Assembly (NCBI GenBank): GCA_033765345.1 | Contig: JANRIC010000047.1 | Location: 1 to 7,988 of the forward strand | Length of the DNA stretch: 7,988 bases | Reading direction: 5' to 3' | Origin: JANRIC01 sp033765345 | GTDB lineage: Bacteria > Bacteroidota > Bacteroidia > Cytophagales > Microscillaceae | Part shown: positions 1-7,212 of the stretch, piece by piece | Numbering within the stretch: the first letter of the stretch is position 1 | Layout of the letters: each line of letters starts with the position of its first letter | Notes under the pieces: model-generated | What the model was told of the DNA's origin: nothing | Databases searched by the model: none | Seen by the model: only the letters and a program-made list of their open reading frames with translations | Made by a program: the position numbers and the translations under genes

Positions 1-457
1 GCTTTTTCCGAAATGGATTGAATATCATTAGAAAAATCATGAAGAAGAATAACAAATTTGATTTTAATCCCATTCTTCAACTCATTTGCCAACTCATTCA
101 AGAAAATATATCTGCATCAAAAAAATTGTCATGTAGTATTGTCTAAATACCAATAATAAAAAGCCAATTGCTGCCCTATGATAAAAGCCTGGGCATTTTC
201 TTCCTGATTGGTCAGAAGCATGGAATCTATCCTGAGTGTAGGAGTTTGGCTATCACTGAGATCTATTTCGGCAGCAGCCTCAAACGAAGAACTAGGATCA
301 AAACGAGGTTTTTTTTGACTTCTTCTCCGATGCCTATGGCTGAAACCAAGCGGTTAAATATGGACTTTGTATTCACAGGTTTTTTAGGAGTGGCCCAAAG
401 GCCTAAGCTTGTAAATAGGATGCAAAAGATAGTCGTTGATAATTTCTTTTTTTTCAT
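1..457 (-). pseudogene. Frameshifted gene for an exported protein, N-terminal part, running off the window
   Basis: Minus-strand reading from 457 gives a typical signal peptide (start MKKKKLSTT, hydrophobic core, likely cleavage after LGLWA near residue 22) followed by about 25 polar residues. The frame closes at 263-265. A different minus frame stays open from 308 to a stop at 129-131 and looks like real protein (PRFDPSSSFEAAAEIDL, then AFIIGQQLAFYYWYLDN). The two frames meet in a run of eight A (309-316 on the plus strand), so one lost or gained A explains the switch. Beyond 131 the first frame briefly reads DNFFDADIF, and the second frame then reads LNELANELKNG and continues to the window edge. 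At least three frame changes are therefore needed. I do not recognise the family. The fit to coding style in successive frames supports a decayed gene, but miscalled homopolymers could produce the same picture. Confidence 0.55.
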
Positions 458-469
458 GTTATTATAGTT

Positions 470-490
470 AGTATTTGGTGTTCCAATACT
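470..490. repeat. Short hairpin upstream of the minus-strand pseudogene
   Basis: AGTATTTGG (470-478) and CCAATACT (483-490) pair over eight base pairs with one bulged T and a four-base loop. The site lies 13 bases upstream of the start codon of the minus-strand signal-peptide gene. It could be an operator or a 5' UTR hairpin of that decayed gene, and chance is possible. Confidence 0.3.
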
Positions 491-508
491 CTATCCTACT
501 AAAAAAGC

Positions 509-715
509 AGACTAAACGCAACATGTAAAAGTATTATATTTTGTTTTTAATTTAAAATACAAAATTATATTCTTAAACAAGACTCTTATCATTATTTAGG
601 CTGATAACTGAAATTCAATAATTTTAAACCCATAATTTCGTCAAAAGACTACCTTTTAAAACTATCAGTCTAATTTTAGGCAAAAGCCATTTTGTTTTTA
701 AAGTGCGTTTAGTCT
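509..715. repeat. 207-bp segment bounded by 12-bp inverted repeats, MITE-like
   Basis: AGACTAAACGCA at 509-520 is repeated in perfect inverted orientation as TGCGTTTAGTCT at 704-715. The arms are less AT-rich than their surroundings, which makes chance less likely. The roughly 180 bases between them encode nothing recognisable. The layout resembles a miniature inverted-repeat transposable element, but I see no clean target-site duplication outside the arms. Paired protein-binding sites are an alternative reading. Confidence 0.35.
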
Positions 716-972
716 ACTACAAAACATTGAGAAAACAAAAGAAAAAATACATAGCCGGTTTCACATCGCTGATTTATATCTTTTGATTAGTTAGTTTTGC
801 AGACCGTTTGATCTTTTTATCAATTTCTTGATACAAACATACTCCTTTTTAAATTGCCATAAATCAGCACTTTTTACTAAATTTCCCTACTCACTTTATA
901 GGAGTAATAAATCATTACTTCTGAGTATAAAAGTGTTGAAAAAATTATCGAATTTTGGAAATTCTCAATAGA

Positions 973-980
973 TACTTTTG
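973..980 (+). promoter_or_regulatory. Possible Bacteroidota -7 promoter element
   Basis: TACTTTTG fits the Bacteroidota -7 consensus TAnnTTTG exactly. The nearest upstream TTG (955-957) is only 15 bases away, shorter than the usual spacing of about 20, so the -33 part is weak. It would give a 5' leader of about 300 bases before the caspase-nuclease start. It overlaps the left arm of the 975-1122 inverted repeat, which would suit an operator. Another consensus match, TAGTTTTG at 792-799, has no suitable TTG upstream. Confidence 0.2.
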
Positions 981-1122
981 AATGAATAAAAATTAGTGAA
1001 ATATGCTCACAGGAAGGTATGAATTTTAATGTAAATTAGATTTTCATTATTTTATCTTGAAAAAAACATAATCCAGTTAGATTGTCAATACTTTAAGTAT
1101 ACATCAGCAATTCATTCAAAAG
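975..1122. repeat. 13-bp inverted repeat pair upstream of the immune-like module
   Basis: CTTTTGAATGAAT (975-987) and ATTCATTCAAAAG (1110-1122) are perfect reverse complements 122 bases apart. In addition AGATACTTTT occurs directly repeated at 970-979 and 1152-1161. The left arm overlaps a possible -7 element. The pair could be paired operators or base-paired leader RNA for the downstream caspase-nuclease/NACHT genes. No protein partner can be named. Confidence 0.35.
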
Positions 1123-1292
1123 GGAAAAACAGATAAGAAATTCTTTTTTAAAGATACTTTTCAGTAGGTATTGCTTAACATTTCCGAGTGATATTTTAGT
1201 TTTTTTGCTTAATCACAACTAAAAAACTTCAAATAATATCCAGTAATTACAAAGTGAGTTTTTGAAAGCATCTTCATAAATATAAATGCATC

Positions 1293-4193
1293 ATGGAAAA
1301 TTCAAAAAAACAAAAACTTCGTGCCTTGTTGGTAGGTATTGACGAGTATCACCCTAACAGTAGTGTCAAAAGCTTAAGGGGATGCAAAAACGACATCCAC
1401 GCTTTTGCTGAAATATTAAAGCAAAAATACAGTTTTTTAGAACCGGATATTCTATTATTAAAAGACCAGGAAGCCACTCAGGAAGGAATCGTTCGGGCTT
1501 TTAGGGCGCATCTCAGAGATCAAGCCGATGAAAATACCACAACTTTGTTTTATTTCAGTGGGCATGGTTCACAGCAAGCTACCCCAGAGATATTTCAGAA
1601 ATATTTGGCTGATGAAAACTACAAACTGGAAGAAACCCTGGTTTGTTATGACAGCCGGGCAAAAGACCCTAAAACTGGCAAATTTATTGCCAAAGACCTG
1701 GCAGACAAAGAACTCGCCATACTGATTGAAGAATTGGAGCAAAAAAAGGCTCACGTAGTTTTTATCCTGGATTGTTGCCATTCTGGTTCAGCTACGCGTG
1801 AGATTTTTGATGAAGAGGAAATAGACGTTCGCGACTGTGATGCCCGCGACCTTCAAAGTGCCCTAAATCGGAGTTATCTGGATAACTATTATGAAAAAAT
1901 GCTCCAAGAAAAAGGAGAAGTCATTATCCCACGTAAAAAACACATCTTGTTGGGGGCTTGTCAGAAAGACCAGACTGCCAAAGAAATTTTTAAAAACGAT
2001 CGCAGAGGAGGGGCTTTTAGCTTTCATTTATTAAAAGTACTGGAAGAAAATGACCTTCTGAGTTACAATGATTTATTTTCTCTGGTACACCATTCCATTC
2101 AAAAAGAAAGTTTCCAGAAAGCCGGTTTTCCTCAAAACCCTCAGTTTGAAACCTTCAACTTTTTTGATGCTTCTACGCTCTTTTTGGTAGGCTCTAAATC
2201 CCCCACAAGCAACAAACGCTATCGCCTGAGCTTTGAAAATAATGCTTGGATGGTAGAACTGGGATCTATCTCAGGTTTGGCTTCTGATGCCCAACAGCAC
2301 TGCGAATTTGCCATTTATGAAAATCACGACAGCGAAGAGGTATTGTCTTATGCCAAAGGACTTTCTATCGGAATGGATAAAAGTAGCCTGGAAATTGCCC
2401 AAACTTCACAAATACTGGATACCCAGAAAAATTATTGGGCAGAACTGATTAGCCTACCTTTTACCAAAGAACAAGTACACATCCAGGGGTATATCCAAAC
2501 GCTGGAAGAACTAAAAGCATTACCTTCTCCTTACATTGAATTTAGCACCGAAAGACCTGATAGCGACTATCAGGTATGGATTGATAAGGATTATTACCAG
2601 ATTTTTTATCGGGGAGATGAAAAATATCAACAATTCAAAGGAGCCCCTTTTTCGGCCGAAGAAATACTGCACAAACTCGAGCAAATAGCCCGATGGAATA
2701 TCCTTTTGTATGCCAATAACCCACGGACTGAGCTGGATGCAAGTGCCTTTCCCCTCATTTTTGAGACCAGAGAGAACCTTGAGCGTAAAATTCAAAAAGA
2801 AGGGCAACCCAACTCAGATCGTTTTGCGGCGTATGAAGTGCTATGTGAAAAAAATAAATTTTATAAGCAACAAGGCTTTGAATGGCTCGTACCCTATCTG
2901 ATTAAAGCAAAAAATAACAGCGATCGAGATGTGTACTTTACCTTGTTGTATTTCTCCCCAGATTATGGCATCGAGGTCTACGCCAACGAACACGTACCCA
3001 AAAAATCCAAAGAAATCGTACTATCCGATCAGTACGGGCTTAACCCGCGCGATAGGATTTATACACAGGATAATTTCAAACTGCTGATCAGTACCAAAGA
3101 GTTAAAAAACTTTTATTTTACTCAACCTGGACTCAGGTCTGAAGCCACCAGAGATTCCGTAAAACTCCCAGATGAAACCCGTACTCCCGAAGACTGGATC
3201 AGCAAAGATATAAGTGTGAAAGTAATTAAAGCTGGTAAACGCTTGGAAATGATTTATGATACACCGGGTTATCAGGAGGATTTTATGGGCGAAGGTTTGA
3301 AAGTAGCTTTTCCTGTGTTAGATGACAAATGGCAGGCAGAAATTGCCCCAGTTGAAGGAAATAAGGATAATATTTTACACTACCTGAATTATAGCCTGAT
3401 GCAAAATGCCCTTCGTCGTTTTCCTTTTTATACCGCAACCAATATTCTTGGCAATGAATTCAAAAAAATTGCCCGAAAACAACTATTCGGAGGAAGCGAT
3501 CAATGGGAAAAAGACCCTCGAATTTCAGAAGATCATCAATGGGGAAAAGAGCTATATAATGCCCCTAAAAGCGATTTTGACCGAGGTCACATGACCAAAA
3601 GAGAAGATGTGCAATGGGGAAAAGAGCCGGAAAAAGCCAAACTGGCAGCCATGTCTACCTTTTATTACACCAATGCCGTACCCCAGCGCAAAGAAGTCAA
3701 CCAAGACATTTGGCGAGACTTAGAAGACTATATCCTACAAGATGAAACAGTAAAAAAACACCTGAAAATCAATGTATTTACCGGACCTGTACTGAAAAAG
3801 GATGACCCAATTTTTGTGAGCGAGGTAAAAGGCACTCATCCACAGATACCGACCCTGTTTTGGAAGATCGTCTATTTTACCAAAAATGATGGAAAACTCT
3901 ACCGAGTAGCCTTTTTGGTAGGTCAGCGACACTTGCTTGAAAAAGAAGAAATCGTAATTATTCTCAAAGATACCGAACCCAATCCATTGGAAGACCTTTT
4001 TAGCAAATTTGAAAAGGCCGAAACCTATCAAGTCAACATCAAAACGATCGAAGACCTGACCGGACTCCGCTTCACCGAAGCCCTGGAACCCTACCAAGAT
4101 AAACGCCCCACAGCCCTGACCCTAGAGGAAATTGAGGTCAGGGATACCGAATACGAAAAAACGGTGAGTTATGTGAATGGGTTAATATTGTGA
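1293..4193 (+). CDS. Caspase-like protease fused to an EndoG/NUC1-family DNA/RNA non-specific nuclease
   Basis: Predicted cytoplasmic effector combining a protease and a nuclease, with no signal peptide. Residues about 8-300 are a peptidase C14 (caspase/metacaspase) domain: strand LRALLVGIDEY, catalytic His91 in YFSGHGS, catalytic Cys162 in LDCCHSG, then GACQKDQTAKE and GGAFSFHLLKVL as in the small-subunit part. Asp160, two residues before the Cys, is typical of metacaspases that cut after Arg or Lys. Residues about 300-650 are an unassigned middle region; part (near KAKNNSDRDVYFTLLYFS) resembles beta-rich modules trailing other bacterial caspases. Residues about 655-915 match the beta-beta-alpha-metal nuclease family: YLNYSLMQNALRR, DRGH with general base His766, TNAVPQ, metal-ligand candidate Asn803, and NQDIWRDLE. 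Every key residue is present, so both enzymes look active. The ATG at 1293 sits just before the first core strand. The NACHT gene starts 22 bases after the stop, implying one operon. Nuclease action on host or phage DNA is inferred. Confidence 0.96.
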   Translation: MENSKKQKLRALLVGIDEYHPNSSVKSLRGCKNDIHAFAEILKQKYSFLEPDILLLKDQEATQEGIVRAFRAHLRDQADENTTTLFYFSGHGSQQATPEIFQKYLADENYKLEETLVCYDSRAKDPKTGKFIAKDLADKELAILIEELEQKKAHVVFILDCCHSGSATREIFDEEEIDVRDCDARDLQSALNRSYLDNYYEKMLQEKGEVIIPRKKHILLGACQKDQTAKEIFKNDRRGGAFSFHLLKVLEENDLLSYNDLFSLVHHSIQKESFQKAGFPQNPQFETFNFFDASTLFLVGSKSPTSNKRYRLSFENNAWMVELGSISGLASDAQQHCEFAIYENHDSEEVLSYAKGLSIGMDKSSLEIAQTSQILDTQKNYWAELISLPFTKEQVHIQGYIQTLEELKALPSPYIEFSTERPDSDYQVWIDKDYYQIFYRGDEKYQQFKGAPFSAEEILHKLEQIARWNILLYANNPRTELDASAFPLIFETRENLERKIQKEGQPNSDRFAAYEVLCEKNKFYKQQGFEWLVPYLIKAKNNSDRDVYFTLLYFSPDYGIEVYANEHVPKKSKEIVLSDQYGLNPRDRIYTQDNFKLLISTKELKNFYFTQPGLRSEATRDSVKLPDETRTPEDWISKDISVKVIKAGKRLEMIYDTPGYQEDFMGEGLKVAFPVLDDKWQAEIAPVEGNKDNILHYLNYSLMQNALRRFPFYTATNILGNEFKKIARKQLFGGSDQWEKDPRISEDHQWGKELYNAPKSDFDRGHMTKREDVQWGKEPEKAKLAAMSTFYYTNAVPQRKEVNQDIWRDLEDYILQDETVKKHLKINVFTGPVLKKDDPIFVSEVKGTHPQIPTLFWKIVYFTKNDGKLYRVAFLVGQRHLLEKEEIVIILKDTEPNPLEDLFSKFEKAETYQVNIKTIEDLTGLRFTEALEPYQDKRPTALTLEEIEVRDTEYEKTVSYVNGLIL
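3501..3627 (+). repeat. Short in-frame direct repeats flanking the nuclease active site
   Basis: CAATGGGGAAAAGAGC occurs at 3537-3552 and again at 3612-3627. A diverged copy, CAATGGGAAAAAGACC, lies at 3501-3516. They encode QWEKDP, QWGKEL and QWGKEP, and the second and third bracket the DRGH motif. Some of these tryptophans are probably normal family positions, so this may be convergence of short coding motifs and not true duplication. Confidence 0.4.
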
Positions 4194-4215
4194 TAATTCT
4201 ATATGTACTTTTAAA

Positions 4216-6969
4216 ATGGAGGAGATGGCATCTGATTTAGAAAGTTTTAAAAAAGAATTACTGGACTTGATTAACGAAGGCAAATTTAATGAGGTATTTG
4301 CAAAAATCAAATCAAGTAAATCTACTTATGATAGATTCACATTTAACACACTAGAAGCGGAATTTACTTTTGATATTGAACTTCAATTGATAAATCGCCT
4401 TAAAGTTTTTATAGGCACTTTAACAGAAGAAACGCCGGGATTAATCGCTAGAAGCTCTGACACCAAATCTGACAAAGAAGTATTTTATGATGCCTTGTTC
4501 GAGTCAATAGGAGATATTATAAAAGAATATTTTCATGATCATCGAATCAACTGGGAATCCAAAGAAGCTGATTTTGAAAGTTTTTTGTTAACAATCAAAG
4601 AAAAATGTACTAGCAATCTGAATCATTTCAGAGACTTTAGTTTTTATGATTTTAACGATCAAAATATAATTCGTAATATTTACGAGGAGTTATCAGCCTT
4701 TTTTGATCAAAATGATTTATTAACTTTTAACTTAAAGCTTAATCTTCGAAAAAGTTTATCCAGAAAGCTAAAAATTGATTTGCTCAGTCGCTTAGAGGGG
4801 ATAAATCCTTTGCCTTTGGGTATTTCATCACTGTTGGCAGATGTTGATTTGGACGCTGAAAAAAATCTGGTCAGGGCATTGTCGGATTATGAAGATGAAC
4901 TCCAGAAATTATATCAGGATACCATTAATGCCGAAAAAGCACAAATTGCCTTATCTTCCATCTATGTAGAACCCAATTTTAGTATTCATACCCAATGTTT
5001 TGATTACAAAGATTCTCGGCATAGGGAGGCATCAGATGAAGGATTTATCAACGTAATACCCGATAGTATACATCAATACCTGTCGGAAGTTTTCCATCAA
5101 AGAAACCCTGCACAACTGCCCGTCAATACTCCTCCTCGCTTGATATTGGTGCAAGGATACCCCGGGCAGGGCAAAACTTCCTTTATCAAAAGATTTGTTC
5201 ACGATCTGTTGGAAAAACAGATTCCTTGTGACAAAGAAATCTTTTACTTAAAATTAAAATATCTTAAAAAACGGGAGGAACTGATAGAAAAGCCTCTGGA
5301 AACCTTACTTGATAATTTTCGAGATATTCTCAATTGTAAGGAATTATCTATCAAACATCTGAAAAACTCGCTTCTGCTTTTAGATGGTCTCAATGAACTT
5401 GCCGAAGAAGAAAAGATTACTCCTCGATTGACAGCACTTATGAAACAATTCATAGGTTTATGCGATGAAAATAAAAATCTGAAGATAATAATTACCTGTC
5501 GCTCAGGGTATTTAAATCCCGCTTTTTTGAAATGTCATGCATTTATGCAGATTCTACAGATTGATAGGTTTAAGCAAGAACAACAGATAACCTGGCTGAA
5601 TAAATACAAAACCATCAAACCTTCTTGTACACTTACAGAGAAAAATGTTAAGACTTTTAATCAAACCGAAAATGGAGGAAAGTACAAATATCGACAAGTA
5701 GCCCAATTATTGGAAATGCCGATATTTTTACATTATATCGTCAATGCAGACATCAATTTCAACAAACCCAAACATATTAATGCGGTATATGTTTTTGAAA
5801 AACTCCTTGAAAAATTGGTAAAAGAAATCATTCAAGACCATCATATTCAAACCAATGGAATAAAGCTGCTAAGAATACTGCGGGAAATAGCTTTTGGGAT
5901 ACATATTTCTCCTTTTGCTTATACTTCCAAAAAAGAAATCATAGATCATTTAAAGCTTAAAGAAGAAGATATTAAAATTCTAGAGATTTTGATAGATGAT
6001 TTTTATTTTAAAAAAATTGACCCGAATTATGTAAAAGAAGAAGTGTTTTTGAACAAAGGAGATTTTATTTTTACTTTTTTACACAGTTCTTTCAGAGAAT
6101 ACCTGATTGCCGAAAAGATTTGGAATGACCTTTTACAGCTCGAGTGTTATGACCCAGAATTAGAAACAGATCAACAAAAAGTTTTTAACACCCTTTTTAC
6201 ACTATTTTCCCGGCAAAAGCCCAATCTCGAAATCGTTGATTATTTCGTGGACATCCTACTTCATAAAAGAGAACTTAAAAAACCCGGACAACTGCGAGAA
6301 AAGTTGAATGCTTTTTTGGGAATATTCTTAAATCACGATTTTAAACTCAAGCAAGGTATCACTAAAACCGAATCAGTTAATATATTTTACGGCATGTGCC
6401 TGACAATCAGTTATTTAAATTTGAAAGGGGAATTTTTTAACCAGCTAGAGATTGGTGAAAGACAAAAATTTGTAAGTTTTTTAAAACAAAGTTATTATCC
6501 CAAAATTAATCTAAGTTATCTGAATTTTGATGGTTTGGATTTGAGTAAGGCTGAATTGCAAAGCTTAAACTTGAGCAATAGCAGCTTTAAATCTACCAAC
6601 CTCCATGAATCCAATTTAAGTGGGGCAAATTTAAGAAAAACCGTTTTTGAAAACGCCGATCTTAGTCATGCCGATTTAAGCCTTGCCTATCTTAGTGAGG
6701 CAAATTTTACAAATGCCCTGCTGGAATCCACCGACTTGACTGGAGCCAAAACCTCAAAAGATACCGACTTTATGAAAGCAAATTTGAAAAAAACCACATT
6801 CTGCGGTATGGAAGGGCTGAATACAGCAAAACATCTCGAGCATGCCTATATAGACAAAACCGATTTTAGAGATACAAAATTGAATGATCAACAATTAAAA
6901 AGTTTAAAAAATACCAATGCAATATTGGATAAAAATAAACCAGGTAATGGATTAATGATAAACAACTGA
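4216..6969 (+). CDS. NACHT-type STAND NTPase with C-terminal pentapeptide repeats (NLR-like sensor)
   Basis: Predicted ATP-dependent switch that oligomerises on sensing a trigger, like bacterial NLR-related immune proteins. Residues about 6-75 (KKELLDLINEGKFNEVF, then a second helix pair) resemble effector-associated adaptor domains, close in style to EAD11; this assignment is tentative. Residues 80-245 are mostly helical and unassigned. IYVEP (249-253) is a usual lead-in to this NTPase class. Walker A is GYPGQGKT (314-321), Walker B is LLLLDGLNEL with Asp390 and Glu394, and the sensor strand IIITCRS carries Arg429. FLHSSFREYL (621-630) is the conserved motif of the following helical domain. 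Residues about 764-880 are pentapeptide repeats (LSGANL, ENADL, SHADL, SEANF), expected to fold as a right-handed beta helix and a likely sensing surface. There is no signal peptide or membrane segment. ATG 4216 is preferred; an in-frame ATG at 4225 follows GGAGGAG but with almost no spacing. The 22-base gap to the caspase-nuclease gene implies joint expression. Confidence 0.95.
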   Translation: MEEMASDLESFKKELLDLINEGKFNEVFAKIKSSKSTYDRFTFNTLEAEFTFDIELQLINRLKVFIGTLTEETPGLIARSSDTKSDKEVFYDALFESIGDIIKEYFHDHRINWESKEADFESFLLTIKEKCTSNLNHFRDFSFYDFNDQNIIRNIYEELSAFFDQNDLLTFNLKLNLRKSLSRKLKIDLLSRLEGINPLPLGISSLLADVDLDAEKNLVRALSDYEDELQKLYQDTINAEKAQIALSSIYVEPNFSIHTQCFDYKDSRHREASDEGFINVIPDSIHQYLSEVFHQRNPAQLPVNTPPRLILVQGYPGQGKTSFIKRFVHDLLEKQIPCDKEIFYLKLKYLKKREELIEKPLETLLDNFRDILNCKELSIKHLKNSLLLLDGLNELAEEEKITPRLTALMKQFIGLCDENKNLKIIITCRSGYLNPAFLKCHAFMQILQIDRFKQEQQITWLNKYKTIKPSCTLTEKNVKTFNQTENGGKYKYRQVAQLLEMPIFLHYIVNADINFNKPKHINAVYVFEKLLEKLVKEIIQDHHIQTNGIKLLRILREIAFGIHISPFAYTSKKEIIDHLKLKEEDIKILEILIDDFYFKKIDPNYVKEEVFLNKGDFIFTFLHSSFREYLIAEKIWNDLLQLECYDPELETDQQKVFNTLFTLFSRQKPNLEIVDYFVDILLHKRELKKPGQLREKLNAFLGIFLNHDFKLKQGITKTESVNIFYGMCLTISYLNLKGEFFNQLEIGERQKFVSFLKQSYYPKINLSYLNFDGLDLSKAELQSLNLSNSSFKSTNLHESNLSGANLRKTVFENADLSHADLSLAYLSEANFTNALLESTDLTGAKTSKDTDFMKANLKKTTFCGMEGLNTAKHLEHAYIDKTDFRDTKLNDQQLKSLKNTNAILDKNKPGNGLMINN

Positions 6970-7044
6970 AAATTTTTAAAAAATATCTAGTATAATAGCT
7001 TGAATATGTTTTAATTGCATATATACTCATAATACTATACCAAA

Positions 7045-7209
7045 ATGAATAAGCTTTTACAAGAATACGAAATCACCGTGTTAGAATTGGAAAAAGAATG
7101 GAAAAAACCGAAAAAAAAGAATGGTGGATATAGAGACGACGATCGGATAACATTTCTGAGAGAAAAGAAAAACAAACTACTAGCGGAATTAGCTCAACAA
7201 AGCTTATAA
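7045..7209 (+). CDS. Small charged protein, 54 residues, unknown function
   Basis: An ATG at 7045 opens a 54-codon frame ending in TAA at 7207-7209. The protein starts MNKLLQEYEITVLELEKEW, has a lysine-rich stretch KKPKKKNGG, and ends in a helix REKKNKLLAELAQQ. It looks like two amphipathic charged helices joined by a basic glycine-containing turn, perhaps a helical hairpin or short coiled coil. It has no signal peptide or membrane segment. It lies 75 bases after the NACHT stop on the same strand with no clear terminator between, so it could be a third member of the operon, for example a regulator or partner. A TATAAT box at 6991-6996 could instead give it its own promoter, though this is not the usual Bacteroidota form. 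I do not recognise the family, and a chance ORF is possible. Confidence 0.5.
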   Translation: MNKLLQEYEITVLELEKEWKKPKKKNGGYRDDDRITFLREKKNKLLAELAQQSL

Positions 7210-7212
7210 GCT
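7201..7212. repeat. Perfect 12-bp palindrome over the stop of the small ORF
   Basis: AGCTTATAAGCT is its own reverse complement and covers the TAA stop of the 54-codon frame. It has no loop and only a weak T-rich tail (TTTAATTTATT), so it is a poor intrinsic terminator. It could be a protein-binding site or chance. Confidence 0.3.

Larger units (their letters stand above)
458..1292. other. Long AT-rich intergenic region upstream of the caspase-nuclease gene
   Basis: About 835 bases with no open frame that resembles a protein on either strand and no recognisable tRNA or rRNA. It separates the divergent start of the decayed minus-strand gene (457) from the start of the caspase-nuclease gene (1293), so it should hold the promoter of the defence-like module. 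It contains a 12-base inverted repeat spanning 509-715, a 13-base inverted repeat spanning 975-1122, a short hairpin at 470-490, and an 8-base inverted pair (AGTTTTTT at 1198-1205, AAAAAACT at 1221-1228). The length is large for a simple promoter region and could hide an unannotated RNA or a small non-autonomous element. Confidence 0.6.

Noticed and set aside
168..467. 99-codon plus-strand frame beginning MLPYDKSLG
   Set aside because: It is antisense to the signal-peptide gene remnant, whose minus-strand reading looks far more protein-like; the plus-strand product has no recognisable features.
458..1292. CRISPR array or tRNA in the long intergenic region
   Set aside because: No regularly spaced repeats and no cloverleaf-like sequence could be found; only isolated inverted pairs.
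3735..4097. 120-codon minus-strand frame inside the caspase-nuclease gene
   Set aside because: It is a shadow of conserved nuclease-domain coding sequence on the plus strand, with Phe-rich content typical of reverse reading.
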